Origin: Microcebus murinus
Taxonomy: Eukaryota > Chordata > Mammalia > Primates > Cheirogaleidae
Assembly: GCF_040939455.1 (NCBI RefSeq)
Contig: NC_134104.1
Span: 7,277,501 to 7,341,500 of the forward strand
DNA length: 64,000 nt
Reading direction: 5' to 3'
Position numbers and translations under genes: made by a program. A model generated the notes under the pieces. That model worked only from the letters and a program-made list of their open reading frames with translations, had not been told where the DNA came from and searched no databases. Positions 10,020 to 22,152 of this stretch are shown here, in pieces (positions within the stretch are counted from its first letter, which is position 1; each line of letters opens with the position of its first letter).

Positions 10020-13000
10020 ATGTAAACTGGTTACAACCTTTCTGGACCAAGTCAGCATAATAATAAGGGACACAATGTTTTCAACATCTCTAGGAGTCTG
10101 CACCCTCCCCATAAATCCCCACACACAGCACTGACACTTAGGATAGACAGCCTGACATCTGACAGGCTGAAATGGAGAAAGGGTCATGCCCGTAACTTGA
10201 TCCATTGTGCTTTAGCTAAGATTATGTCAAACAAAATCCATGCACGTAAAATCTGGCTCATTATTCCACAGTATGGCAGTATTGGAAAATACTAAAGTGC
10301 CCCATTCTCACCTCCCCAAAGCTGAGCACATCTGTTCTCTATTTACTTGAAAATGTGAATTTGTCTTTGCTCAAAGAGCCACCCAGGGTGGGGAGGGCCA
10401 AGGGTCTGAGTGAAGGGACAGTGGCTGTGCTGGTGAGAACCACCAACGTTAACACATATCAGAAGCATCTGGGAGTTCAGTTTTCATCTCCCCAGCAGCA
10501 GAAAGTCCCTCCAGAAAAACCCTGGGGGCACAGGGTACCCAGGGCTGCTGTCCCCAGCATGGGCCTTTGTCCCTCCAGAAACTTCTCATTTATCTTTATG
10601 CCCCTCTGGCAGGAAGGGCCTGTTTGCCCAGGGCTGGAGCACACAACACTATTTATCTGCAGGCCTGCGAAGCTCCATTCTAGCTCATCCAGTGGTGTTT
10701 CTGCTTTTATCCCCAAATCACTTATGGATTCATTTTGAATTATTCACTGTGTCACATCACCCACATCTTCCACAATCCCTTCCTGGCTACTTGTTGTTTG
10801 AGGTTGTTTGAGGAGCTCCAGGTTCTCAGGGGCAAGACTTGTCCACTGGAGAGGCCCAAGGAACATGTGGGGTGCCCTTGCCCTTCTCCTGGCATGTCCC
10901 AGATCTGCATCCCGCACCTTGGCCAGCTGAATGGTGGCTTTGCTTTCACAACACTCACCAACAATTCTGTCTTGTGGACTCATCTGTCATAGGCTGAGCC
11001 TACATGCTCCTTCATTCTGCAATTCAGGCTGGTGCCTGGGCCCCCTCTTGTCAGAGGATGGTGGGACACCATCCTCCCAGTAGCAACAGGAATCAAGAGA
11101 TGACAGTCTTTGCAGCCCTGCCTATATGTCACCAAACTTGCTAGAGTATATGTCATTGCTTGAGTATTGCCTGAAACATCAATTCTATCTTCCAGAGACA
11201 AGAAAATACTCATAACATAGCACTTGGTACCATCTATCTCAGAAAAAATTATGTAAATAGGTCATCTGATAGATTTCCAAATTGGATTCATGATATTAAT
11301 TTCCTGCTGTCAAAATAGAAAGTATCACATGGCTGTTTCTCTCTGCCCATCAACCCTTTTAATAAAAGCTGGAAAACAAAATAAACAGAGTGTAGCTAGT
11401 CATGAGTCAGACTGTATAGATGCTTGCTTATAGAATTAGTTTTCTTTATGGCTATTATCAACCTACATAAAGACTTACATAAAAAGTTCTCTCTTCTTGG
11501 TGTGTACCTTAAAACTAAAACTTAACATATCCAATCTGGCACATTTATTCCAATTTTAACTAAATAACCATTTATTTGAGGGAAATGACTTTAGAAATTT
11601 GAGCTGAATAGACAGTTCCTTGGCATACCACTGGGTCATTTATGGATCTCAGTGGGAATATTTTGTTTCTTAGAGAATGTCATTACCATTGTCAATATGA
11701 CAATGGTATTGTCATATTGACATAGAATGACATTACATTGTCAATACCCTATGTCACTTTGAGAGTGAATTTTAAGTGTTCCAACATCTTCCCAACTCAC
11801 TGCAAAGCCAGGATCTAAACTCTGTGTTTCTGAGAGAGGGCAGGGCTGGACCGCCGGGCCCCAGGGTCCTGTGGGAAGAGAATGCAGTAGTCAAGCTAGC
11901 AGGCCTCTAATCGAGACACAGCTCCCATTGGCTCCCACATTCCCATCATTTTCCAGATTTTTCTATTAAAATGGGTTTTGGAGAGAGGGCATCATTCTTA
12001 TAAGCGGATCAGTGTGGGAATTGGGAATCAGCAGAGGAAATCATACTTATTTTTCTGTCAGCTTTAAACACAATTCACATCCCTTATGTTCCTCCTTGGA
12101 AATTATTCTGAAGGAAAAAAATGCATTGTGTTTACATCCCAAAGGGTGAAAGGAGAAGCAGCCAAAACACAACTGTGAAATGGGAATATGGGTGCCAATA
12201 TGCTCTGTACTCTGTGGGTGTGGACCCACGTACAAATTCCACCGCAGGAAACCCAAGTGACCATCCAAGTGTGCTGGAATTAAGCTACCTCAAAAAGTGC
12301 CTGAAATAAATGGGCAATCAGCTGTGGTTAGAGACTTTTTTAAAATTATTAATATACAGCAAAACATCTCAAAAATGGTATTTGATCCAGAGTGGTGGAT
12401 CACAGCACAAGGGCATCGGACGAACACATTCACGCCTCGGCCGCTCCTGCCTACGGGGTCTGCGGCGTTCTGAGGGCTGTGCTCTCCTGCAAGCGCAGGT
12501 GTGCGACTAACTGCACAGGCTCCACCCTGCCAAGTGGCCTCCAACCATGCCTCACCACACCCCACTGACGTTACTGGATTTCGACTCATGCCGAACACTG
12601 AGCCAAGCTAGAGCAGAGACCATAATCACTGAGCAGTGGCGGAAGCCGTTCCTGGGAGCCGTTCCAGACAGAAGCCAAATTGTGAATCAGGAAGGAACAG
12701 GACACCCAAGGGGAACGCTTTAGAAGTCAGTCTCAGCTGTTGTTCCCATTCAATAGGCGTCAATACTTCCCACCTTGCAACAGGAGCTGCTGGGGCTCTG
12801 TGCAGGCGTGCAAAGCAGGTAGTCAGAACCAGGTTTGCGGGCCCAACTCTTCGCCCTTATTGAAGGTTAATAATCAGGAAGTTAAGATTAGAGAGTGTGA
12901 TTTGAGACCAATACAGTCCCCCATGAGGGAGGGGTGCGAGATGTCTCTCACTTCAAGTCCAGTGAATGAAGCCCCTGCGGGAGTCCTTACAGGTCCTGAT

Positions 13001-13880
13001 ACATACCCCCTGGAGCCGATGGGACCCAGAGAATCATGATCTGACCCACACCTGGCCAGCTGCCCCTGCAGTGGCTTCATGGGCTAGTACCTTACACTCT
13101 CAGACACCACACCATCCTTTCTCCATCCTTTCCCCTCAGAAATATGACTTAAGCTTGCTTAGCTTGAAATTGAAAAGTAACCCAAAATTTCACTCATCAA
13201 TATGTTACTTTGATATATGCATATGTATGTCCAATTTGTTTTAAAATTTTTTTTTAATTTTAAAACTTTTAAAATTCATATTTGTGCCCTGACTGCTCTG
13301 TTAACTGAGCCAGATGCCATTCTTGGTAGTTGAGGTACTGTCCCCAGATTTCAGGAAAATATTCTTAGGCCTTTGGCAAATGCAAAAATCTTGAGATTTC
13401 CTAAGACTCTCACAGCTAAAGCCTTTTATCCTAGCAACGTCCATTAAAAATGCAAAGATACATAGCTCCACTGCAGACATTCACAAGAGATTAAAAACTT
13501 ACCACACAGAGCATCGTCTAATTACTTCCATGCAAACGTTTCATTGAAAATCTGGTGATAGGTAGGCCTTGAACTTTTATAAACTTAAACACAGATTTGC
13601 GGGTGATAGTTACTGTCAGGTTCATGCTATAGAGTAGCAAGCCTTGAATGTAAAAAATAATTAAATGGAAAATGACAAACCTTTGAACATTGAATAGTTC
13701 ATAATGATGACATAAAGAATCATGGTAGTTAGAAACTTACCATATATGTGGATATTATTAAATATAGCACATGACTAAACTCAATTTTAATTACATAATC
13801 CTATCCTGAGGAAAGGATTTTTATAAGGACAGGCTAGTTGGTTACAGTGAGATGTCGTCCATCTTTCAAGATCATGTATC
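10020..13880. other. Largely single-copy, AT-rich DNA
   Basis: No gene or well-matched repeat was recognised over about 3.9 kb. Small open frames (up to about 127 codons near 10355) lack motifs. The segment holds a perfect 15-bp hairpin at 11690-11722, listed separately. It is free of Alu, like the whole first 22 kb. Confidence 0.4.
11690..11722. repeat. Perfect 15-bp inverted repeat, 3-nt loop
   Basis: The arms are 'tgtcaatatgacaat' (11690-11704) and 'attgtcatattgaca' (11708-11722), separated by 'ggt'. A further partial copy, 'cattgtcaatacc', follows downstream. It is not part of a recognised transposon, and no U-tract or gene suggests a terminator role. Confidence 0.9.
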
Positions 13881-13881
13881 T

Positions 13882-13945
13882 CAAATGAAGCTCCCTGGTG
13901 GGTAGGAGTCTGCTGAGTGCCTACCATGTGCTAGGAACTAGGCCA
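13882..13945 (-). repeat. Possible MIR fragment
   Basis: 'ctgctgagtgcctaccatgt' followed by 'gctaggaacta' resembles the reverse complement of the MIR 3' end (agcacctactatgtgccaggcactg). It is short, and GATA repeats follow directly. Confidence 0.35.
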
Positions 13946-14373
13946 GTGTTTGGATAGATGGATAGATAAGTCAGACCCTGAAAAATTCAACCTAAGCTCT
14001 AAGTGCTCCTTTATCGGGGAGGCTTTGATAATAAAGAAACAGGGTGAGAACACCAAGTTTCTTAAAGGAAAGGGAAAAACAACGTGGGAAGGTGGAAGTG
14101 AGAAGAAAAGGAAAACACACTTCATTTGCTAGTATGCCTCAAGTGACCCTTCTCCTGATAACCCATCAGACCTTTCAATATGAGGGATTTGGAAGTGATC
14201 TCAGAGCAGATGATTAGAGAAGATTTCATCTTACCCTGGGACAGTGGGGGCTGGAGAGTGCCATTTCCTCATTACCAGCACTCTGTCCACTACAAACCAA
14301 CCGATTTTGAAAAGTTGTAGACCCTAAAAGCTTTCCCGTAATGGGAATTCTCATTCCCTCCTGCACTTCAATA

Positions 14374-14485
14374 GAGAGATAGAGAAAGAGAGAAACAGAA
14401 ATAGAGATTATACATACACATGCATACATGTACACAAATATGCATATACACACATGAATGTACTAATGTATCTATAATACATACA
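14374..14485. repeat. Low-complexity AGAGA / ATACAT tract
   Basis: Purine-rich 'agagagatagagaaagagag' passes into degenerate 'catacatgtacacaaatatg' type repeats. Simple sequence with no coding content. Confidence 0.7.
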
Positions 14486-14869
14486 TTTAATTGTACCTTC
14501 ACTACAATCAAATTATGTTAATGTGACATATATTCAAAGACTCCTGCATTTGACCACCATCATCTTCTCTGGACCTGACACTGCAGCCAGCACTCCCACC
14601 CATGTGGCTGTGTCTACTAAGTAGCTTTTTCAAAATAGTAGGACTAAAGAAAATACTTCTGAAGCAACTGAGTCTGGGTTCCAGTCAAGTATCTTTGCAG
14701 ATGGGCCTCATCAACAAATAATTTCAGGTACCTCATCTGACACCTGCACCCCTCTTCCCTGTTCCCTGGGCTATTGGAGTCCAGTGTCACAGAACAAGCC
14801 TGGCCAGCCGTGGGCTGGGTGACATGGCCCATTAGGCTGAGGAACGTGGGTGAGGCTCACTGGGAAAAC

Positions 14870-15075
14870 CCTGGACTTGAGGTCAGAGCACCTGCACTCA
14901 CGTCCTTACCTCCCACTCATTAGTCGTATTCTGACTGACTGATCCGCTTTCCCTGGACCTCAAGTTCTTTATCTGATGAGATACCTGCCTGGCTTGGTGA
15001 TTATTAAATGAGATGATATATATTTAAAAAAAGAAGCCTAGCATAGAATCTGAAATATAGTAGATAATAATAATT
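14870..15075 (+). repeat. MIR SINE
   Basis: Order matches MIR: 'ctggacttgaggtcagagca', then 'cattagtcgtattctgac', 'tggacctcaagttctttatc', 'attaaatgagatgatatat', and an end 'agcctagcatagaatctg' with 'atatagtagat'. Diverged as expected for its age. Confidence 0.65.
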
Positions 15076-15247
15076 TTTTAATTTTGTAAATGATTGCTTT
15101 TAAAATACTGGTGTATCTCTAGTACTCAGTGGTTCTACTCGCCTGTATAATGACAGATGGTTCAAACATCTAAAAATGTCAAGTTAGAAAAAGTGCTTAC
15201 CCTCCATATTAGCTAGTAATTCTTCCTTTTTTGGTTGAATCTGAATG

Positions 15248-15280
15248 ATTATATGTGATGGGAATCCCATCACATATAAT
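15248..15280. repeat. 33-bp near-perfect palindrome
   Basis: The left arm 'attatatgtgatggga' (15248-15263) and right arm 'tcccatcacatataat' (15265-15280) are exact reverse complements with a single A between them. It lies in unique DNA and is not the terminal repeat of any element I can see. Confidence 0.95.
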
Positions 15281-15281
15281 T

Positions 15282-16880
15282 TAAATACGTTAGAGCACTC
15301 TAGATCTAAAATTATACCTCTAAGAGAGGAAAAAAATAAAACCTGCCTTCCAAGCTCTTTTAAAACTCAGCTAAGACTGGAGAGCTCTCTATTTCGCATT
15401 CATGTGTTTTATACCTGAAACAGGTCGAGCAAGACCTGCCATCTTGCATGGTAGGACTTAGTGAACAAAAAAAACTTTAAATTATCCAAAATTATTGAAT
15501 ATGCTATCTATGGAGCAACGAAACTATTCCATCCTGGCTCTTGTTTATCTAGCAACTTCATCCATCTAGATTCTGGAAAACACCTGCAAATCCCAAAGTG
15601 AAGGGAGAAATGCCATCATGGAAGGTACCGCAGTACCATACATTTTAGCACAACGTCTAAAACCCACATGAAGATAAGTGAAGCCTGTGTCTTTTTTACT
15701 TATTTTTTTCTAATAAGAAATCCTAACGAGCTCAGGTGCCTGGATTCCCCCACCAGAGCAGTCTGGGAGCAGCAAAGGCAGGAGATGGGTTTGCTAAAAG
15801 CATCACTTTGATAGCAGCAAGAGTCAGGTCTGACAGTGAGGAAAGCCGAGAGCTACAAATCAAAGGGGAAAGGCCCAAACCTGTAGCTTTCTGGAATCGT
15901 TTATTAGAGAGGCCGATGTTCCTGCCCACCTCACCGCCTCCCGAGGCCAGGTCTGCGCTGCAGGACAGAACATGGTTTGATGTTCCAACAAGATGGCGCG
16001 GAGACATGAAGAAAAAGCTCAAATTATACTCAGCATGGTCTGCTTGTAAAGAAAGGGACGTCTCTACCACAATTCAGAAAGGTTTTCTGGCCTCAAGTTA
16101 GGAAGTGTTTGTTTACTGGTACTGCATTTAAAGGGACAAACCTCAGGCACCCGGAACATTCATGCTGTGGCGCATAAAGCCGCACAACTATTATCCTTCC
16201 GCACTTCCGCTTCCGGCATCCGGTTCTCCCAGCCCAGCCCAGCCATCCCGGGTTAGGAAGTTCCTGTTATGCTGTTCTGACCCAAGCCAGCCACCGAAGC
16301 ACCTCCAGGGGTCCGGGACCTCGGCCTGAGGGGTCACCCCAATACCATCATGAGTCACTTAACTGCTCAGGGCCTCCCTTTCCTCAAAAACAAGCTTTGT
16401 TCAGCAGAGGGTTTCTCGGGAGTCTGAATGTGCACGCCTGGAGGAAGAGCTGCACTCGGTTCCGCCCCGGGCCGCACGCGCTCTGCCCAGCCCTCATGTT
16501 TCATACCCCTTTCCTCGCCCTCCCTGCACTTCTGTGTCCTGGCACCTGGCGAGTGTAAGTCCACGTGCACAAGTCCCTGTCTACACTCGCGTCCTGATTA
16601 GGGCCTCACACAAGAGGGTGGACACGTGGAGATCGCAAGCCAGAGACACCAGGTGCAATGCACACCTGTAGAATCGTAGGAGTCCTTTCCTTCCGGACGC
16701 TGGCCACCCTTCTCCGCCACCGCCACGGCCGGTGTGACCAAGGTGATGACTCCACCCTCATTTGCTTCAGTCTAAAGCAATTAAATCTCACACACCACTC
16801 TCCTCAACGTGGATCCAGGAAGAGCACGTACGAGTAGTCCAGAGCAAAATCTCTTTGTCCACAGAGAAGGATTCATTCCT
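15282..16880. other. Single-copy DNA with a GC-richer block
   Basis: No gene was recognised. From about 16140 to 16760 the GC content and CpG frequency rise, including 'gttccgccccgggccgcacg' and an ETS-like pair 'acttccgcttccgg' at 16203-16216. This could be an eroded CpG island or an enhancer, but nothing proves transcription. A plus-strand open frame of 121 codons (15736-16101) has no recognised motif. Confidence 0.3.
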
Positions 16881-17250
16881 GTTCCTCATTTAAAAAAATT
16901 TTTAAATGGACATTTTTACATTAAAAGTACTACTTGCACATGATAAGACATTCCAATGGCATAAAAGGATGTAGAATGAAAAATACATCCGCCCACCCGC
17001 TGTTCTCCAGTCCTCTACCCGGACAGAACTCGTGTTCACAGTCACTTGAGCGCTTTCCCAGAAATGCTTTATACTTCTCCGAGCATATTGGCACATGCGT
17101 TAGCACGTATTCATATTTTGTTACACAAGTGGGAACATACATTTTTGCCTATGGTTAACTGCCTTTTTAAAATGTAACATATACTTATAATGCAAAAAAA
17201 AAAAAATGTAACATATACTGTAAATCTACATTAACACATTAACACATTCT
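16880..17250 (-). repeat. Old L1 (HAL1/L1M-like), antisense, left half
   Basis: AT-rich sequence typical of the antisense 3' part of an old L1 ('cataaaaggatgtagaatg', 'acatacatttttgcctatgg'). It appears to resume at 17813 with 'gtaacattccatgttatgga' after the younger L1. A 17-nt insertion flanked by direct repeats lies inside it at 17186-17202. Confidence 0.5.
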
Positions 17251-17812
17251 CTTTTTTTCTTCTTCTTTTTTTTTTTGCCTTTATTTATTTATTTATTTTT
17301 ATTTCAGTATATCACAGGGATACAAATGTTTAGGTTACATATATTGCCTTTGCCCCACCCGAGTCAGAGCTTCAAACGTGACCATCCCCCAGACAGTGCG
17401 CACCACACTCATTATGTGTGTATATACCCATCCCCTCTTCCCCCTCCCACCTGCCTGACACATCTGCCAGATCAATGTTATTGCTATATATGCACTTAAG
17501 TATTGATCAGTTAAAACCAGTTTGATGGTGAGTACATGTGGTGCTTGTTTTTCCATTCTTGGGATACTTCACTTAGTAGAATGGGTTCCAGCTCTATCCA
17601 AGATAATACAATAGGTGCTAGATCACCATGGATTTTTTGTGGCTGAGTAGAACTCTGTGGTATACATATACCACATTTTATTAATCCACTCATGTATTGA
17701 CAGGCACTTGGGTTGTTTCCATGTCTTTGCAGTTGTGAATTTTGCTGCTATAAACATTCTAGTGCAGATGTCTTTTTTATAGAATGTCTTTTTTTCCTTT
17801 GGGTAGAAACAA
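17250..17812 (-). mobile_element. Strepsirrhine-type L1, 3' end, antisense, 5'-truncated
   Basis: Poly-T and TTTA repeats begin the copy. The L1 3' UTR in antisense follows: 'ttgcctttgccccacccgag', 'gtgtgtatatacccatcccc' and 'tttgatggtgagtacatgtg', then 'ggctgagtagaactctgtgg'. The A-tail lies on the left. The copy stops at about 17812, where older L1 sequence resumes, so it is a truncated insertion inside an older L1. It is well preserved compared with its host. Confidence 0.8.
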
Positions 17813-18535
17813 GTTCTTTTTAAATTGCAAAGTAACATTCCATGTTATGGATATACGGTCATTTCTATAACTAGTGCTCGATTGAAGAATATTTGAGATA
17901 GTTTCCTACTTTTTTCCTACCACAAAAAAAAGCACTGCAATGCTTCTCTTTGATTTCCATGGGATAGATTCTTGGAAGTGAGGTTGATGAGATAAAAAAG
18001 GATGTGTAAGGTATTGCCAAATTGCCCTACACAGGTTCATACCGATTTACAGTCCCAGCTCCAGAGGTGAGCATGCCTGCGAGTGCATATTTCTGTCCAC
18101 ACTGGACATGAATGATGCATTGATCTTTGCCCGTAGGAGCAGTGAAAACTAGATGTCACTGATGTCTCTTACCATGCAGTTGGGCATCTTTAATGTATTT
18201 ATTGGTGTTTCTTTTTACTCTTTGCCCATTTCCTAATGGAGTTTTACATTTTTCTAATTGATTTGCTAAGGCTTGCTTTATATAAAGGAAACTAGCTTTC
18301 TGTCAGTTACATGTTTTACATGTATCTTTCACAGTCTGTCATGGATCTCTTTGTTAATGGTATTTTTGGGTTTTTTTATTTTTGCCTGCATAGTATTTTT
18401 GTGTTGTGAAACCTGTTGATATTTTTCTTTATGAGATCTCATTTTTATGTTATACTTAGAAAGGCTTTCCCTATTCCTATAAAACTAACATAAAATGAAC
18501 TCCCTTATAATCTTCTAGTGCTTTTAACAGTTTAA
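17813..18535 (-). repeat. Old L1 (HAL1/L1M-like), antisense, right half
   Basis: Continues the interrupted element with antisense ORF2-end sequence: 'gccaaattgccctacacagg', 'ttactctttgcccatttcc', 'gtcatggatctctttgttaa' and 'aaaggctttccctattccta'. Many changes and no open frame. Confidence 0.6.
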
Positions 18536-18814
18536 AAGTTTTAACAGTTTTAGGCTGAGACCCTTGACCCAGCTAATGCAGCTGGGCAGCTGGCTCATGA
18601 CATGCTCTAAATGACCATGTGATCATCCTAACAATACTCACTAAATAATGCAGCTTTGCTGATCATCAGCTTAGTACATCCTGATTTTTTTTCTGATCCT
18701 TCTCTAGCAAAAAACAAGTTTTCAAATACTGTCCCTAACTTTTGGGCTGTGGTGACTCTTTCAAATATCAATCTAAGCTCCCCTGACCTTCCTATGCCAA
18801 CATAACATTTCACA

Positions 18815-19225
18815 ACTGTTGTTGAATTATGTCCCCAAAATTCATATGGGAGTGAAGTCCCCACTCCCAGTACCTAAGAATGTGACTTTATTTGGAAACA
18901 GAATCTTTACACCTGTGATTAGTTAAGTTAAATGAGTAGGGTTGACCTTACTCCAATATGACTGATGTCCTTACAGAAAGGGGGGAATTTGGGCACAGAC
19001 ATGTGCACAGGGAGAAGAATGCGTGCGGGTGAGGACAGATGGGGTCCAGGAGCACCACCAAACCACTAGAGGCTTGGAGTGAGGCCTGGACCAGACCCTT
19101 CCTTCACAGCCTCAGCAGGAACCAGCCCCGCAGACACCCTGAGCTCAGACTTCCCGTGTCCAGGACCGTGAAACCATACATTTCTGTCCTTTAAGCCACT
19201 CGGGTTGTGGGAACTAATGCAGCAA
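18815..19225 (+). mobile_element. MLT1-type MaLR LTR
   Basis: Starts 'ttgttgaattatgtcccc' then 'aaaattcatatgggagtgaa', followed by 'agaatgtgactttatttgga', 'ccaatatgactgatgtcctt' and an end 'ctgtcctttaagccactcgg'. This is the MLT1 order in sense. Solo LTR with no internal region. Confidence 0.8.
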
Positions 19226-19234
19226 TTCTGGGGG

Positions 19235-20510
19235 AAGTGGTATTCCTTCTTATTTATTACTAGAGACCAGTCCATCTGCTGCTGGAGCAAGTATGATGGG
19301 GAACATCTTTCCTCACACAGAGCATGGTCACTGTGCGTCTCAGGCCAGCAGGGAAAGTCACTCCTGGCCTCGTGCCCACCCACCCTGTGCCATAGGCAGG
19401 GCGAGCAGCCAGCTTGCCATGCTGCAGAAGCGATCCTCTCCCCTCCTGCCTACCCACGTCATTGCGCCTTCCCCTGTGACACATCAGGAAGGAGCCCTGG
19501 CCCAAGGTCGAGACCACCAACACGCGTGGGACCACTCTGGGCTCACCACGCCAGAACTCTGACTGCTCATCTCACTTCCTGGGAGCTGGCTTCTGTCCCG
19601 GCTTCTCTTCTCTCTCCCTGCCAGGCTTTGATCTTTCCTTTGCTTTTCCTGCAAACAAACAAACATGCTGAGCAGGGGAAACGACCATCCCAACCCTTAA
19701 AGAGACAGTGCCCCACAATCCTCCACGAAGAGAACTATTTGCAGCATGCAAATAGAAAATGTAAAGAAGTCACTAGGCTTAGAGGAGGCTGAGGGAGAGG
19801 AGGAGGATGAGGAAGAAAAAGATGATGGTTTCGGTGAACCCCAAGCAAGGGTTTATCCAAAGCCACTCTCTCCAAATGCTGTTTTTAAAAAAGCAAGAAC
19901 CTGGAAAATCCCTCCAGGAAGGGGGGCTTCTCCCTTGCCCCATTGTACTGGTGTCCACGGCCATTTCTGTCCCTGGGGAAGCCACATTTGCAACACTGCC
20001 TCCTTCTTTTTCTGCAAATGTGATTTTTCTTTCAGGCTTGCTTTGTGCTTATGTGTGAGTTTTTGGTGATGTCTTATGGCCAATTTCCTCCCTCTGGGAA
20101 TACATAGCTGGAGAAATTATAATGTAAATCAGGGTGGTAACATGATTCTGAGGACACATTTTTCCAGGAATGCTTCCCTCACTTGATGCGGCAACTGAGA
20201 AACAGTGGGCGGAAGCAAGCTGGATTTACTTGGGAAAACAAAGGCTGGCTTGAGTGTCCCAGTCTCATTTGGCCGGAGCACGGTCCGGAGTGATCTGTAG
20301 GCCGAGCTGGCTGCACCCAGTCCTGGCAGCAGTCTGCCTTCCCTGCCCATCGCTCCAGAGCTGGCCTTGCAGAGCTTTCCAACAGGCCACAGGGACAGAC
20401 GGCCCAGGGACCAGCAGCAGGACCCAGCACTGCCTCCAGCCCTAGGAACACTCACCAGTAGTTCTTGGGTGGACAGAGGACCACCCCGGTCACTTCTTAG
20501 GCACCAACCC
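19235..20510. other. No gene recognised; GA-rich patch
   Basis: A 195-codon plus-strand frame (19205-19792) starts in the MLT1 end and lacks any domain. It ends near a purine-rich 'gaggaggaggatgaggaaga' tract at about 19795-19830. Overlapping frames of similar length on the opposite strand argue for chance. Confidence 0.35.
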
Positions 20511-21000
20511 ATCTGTAGCGGGTTGACTGGTGACCATCAAAAAGACATGGCCATATCCTAGACCCCAGTACCCATAAATGTGAAATTATAGGGAAAAGGG
20601 TCTTTGCAGATGTAATTAGGTTAAAGAGCTCAAGATGAGGTCATCCTGGATTTTCCAGGTGGCCCCTAAATCCAATGACAAGTGCCCTTAGAGAGAGACA
20701 CACAGAGAAGGCCACATGAAGAGAAAGGCAGAGACTAGAGTGATGTAGCCACAAGCCAAGGAATGCCTGGAGCTACCAGAAGCTGGGAGAAGCAAGAAAG
20801 CAGCCTTCCCTAGAACCTTCCGAAGGTGCACGGCCCTGCCAACACCTTAATTCCAGATTTCTGGCCTCCAGAACTATGAAAGAATAGTTTTCTGTTGTTT
20901 AAGCCACCAAGTTGGTGGTAACTTGTCACCACAGCTACAAGAAACATATATACCATCACTGTGAGTAATCCCTCTCCTTCTGCTGTCTCCTCGGTGGCCA
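20510..21000 (+). mobile_element. MLT1-type MaLR LTR
   Basis: 'gtctttgcagatgtaattag', then 'gatgaggtcatcctggattt', 'gccacaagccaaggaatgcc', 'cctgccaacaccttaattcc' and 'gttgtttaagccaccaag' follow the MLT1 consensus in sense. It differs from the copy at 18.8 kb, so it is probably another subfamily. Confidence 0.8.
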
Positions 21001-21004
21001 TCTA

Positions 21005-22150
21005 AACAAATAACACTTGTGGAGTGCAAGAACCAACAAGACAGTAATGTGGCAGTCCCCAATGAGTCGACAAGTCAGACTTCTGTCCCCTTAATGGAGA
21101 AATAGAGCAGCAGGTCTTCATTCCATCCAACACCCAACCCAGGCTGGCACCGCACACCCCAACCTTCAGACTGCACGGGAGCTCCAGGGGTGGGTGGTCT
21201 CGTTCGTTGGACCAGGCTGCTACCCAGAGACATGACCATCTATAAAACTGGGTTTGGATCACTACCTCTTTCTCTTTTCAATCTGTCTCTTTTTTTTCCT
21301 AGCCAAGTCACTAGCATAATTCACATATGTATTCACAGACAAAAAGTTTAATGAACAGAAGGATTTTAAAAGTCACTCATTTTTACCTTTCGGAGTAAAA
21401 AAACGTTATGCAGAATCTGACTCAGCACAGAAATTCCTAAAGAAGCAACCCCCTCCCAACAGATCAGAGTGAAACCCACAAGCACATGCACACACCTGTC
21501 AGAAGCTCCCGGTCAAATTACAGGTTTATATTCAGCTCGGGACAAGGTGACACCCAGTGTTAAATTCCCCACGAGGCACCTGTCACTCTCCTCTTAGACC
21601 GAACCCAACAAAGAACTACCCACAGAAGAGGAAGAGACGAGCACATCAGAGGAGCTTGGCAAGTTGTCAAATTACTGCAGCTATTTCTAGATCATCTTTC
21701 ATTACCCCTGCCTACACCTTGGGAATTCCCTCCCCTAATTTGAGAGTCTCGAGCTGTCAGCATCAATTGGCAAATGCCAGGCGAGGTAACCCATGGGAAC
21801 TCTCAACCCCTGAAGAGAATTAGAGAGACAAGATAAAGCTGGTGTTGTTATTTCTGACCAGGTTCGTGAGAACCTAAGCTTTCCACTCCTTGATATCTAA
21901 TGGGCAGATCCCAAGATTAGTTAGAAATCTTGCAGTCAACTCCAGCGATCATAGCAACGTCCACAGCCAGTGTGATCCTCAGCCCAGTGCCCATGATGGG
22001 ACCTGCTGCTGAAATCCAGGGGCTGGGAGTGATGGGTGCTGCCCCTTGGGGGGATGGACTCTTCCAGCAGGCAGTGAGATCCTAGGGACATGGGTCAAAG
22101 AAGCTCAATGAAGGGGTTGCACCCCCATGAAGGGTGGCTGCAGTGTTCTG
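21005..22150. other. No feature recognised
   Basis: Single-copy looking DNA with scattered short open frames, none with a recognisable product. Confidence 0.35.
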
Positions 22151-22152
22151 CA

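Noticed and set aside
11690..11722. Hairpin considered as a terminator or microRNA precursor
   Set aside because: A 15-bp stem with a 3-nt loop is too short for a microRNA precursor, and no transcription unit is evident.
19205..19792. 195-codon plus-strand open frame
   Set aside because: It begins inside an MLT1 LTR end and passes through low-complexity sequence. No domain.
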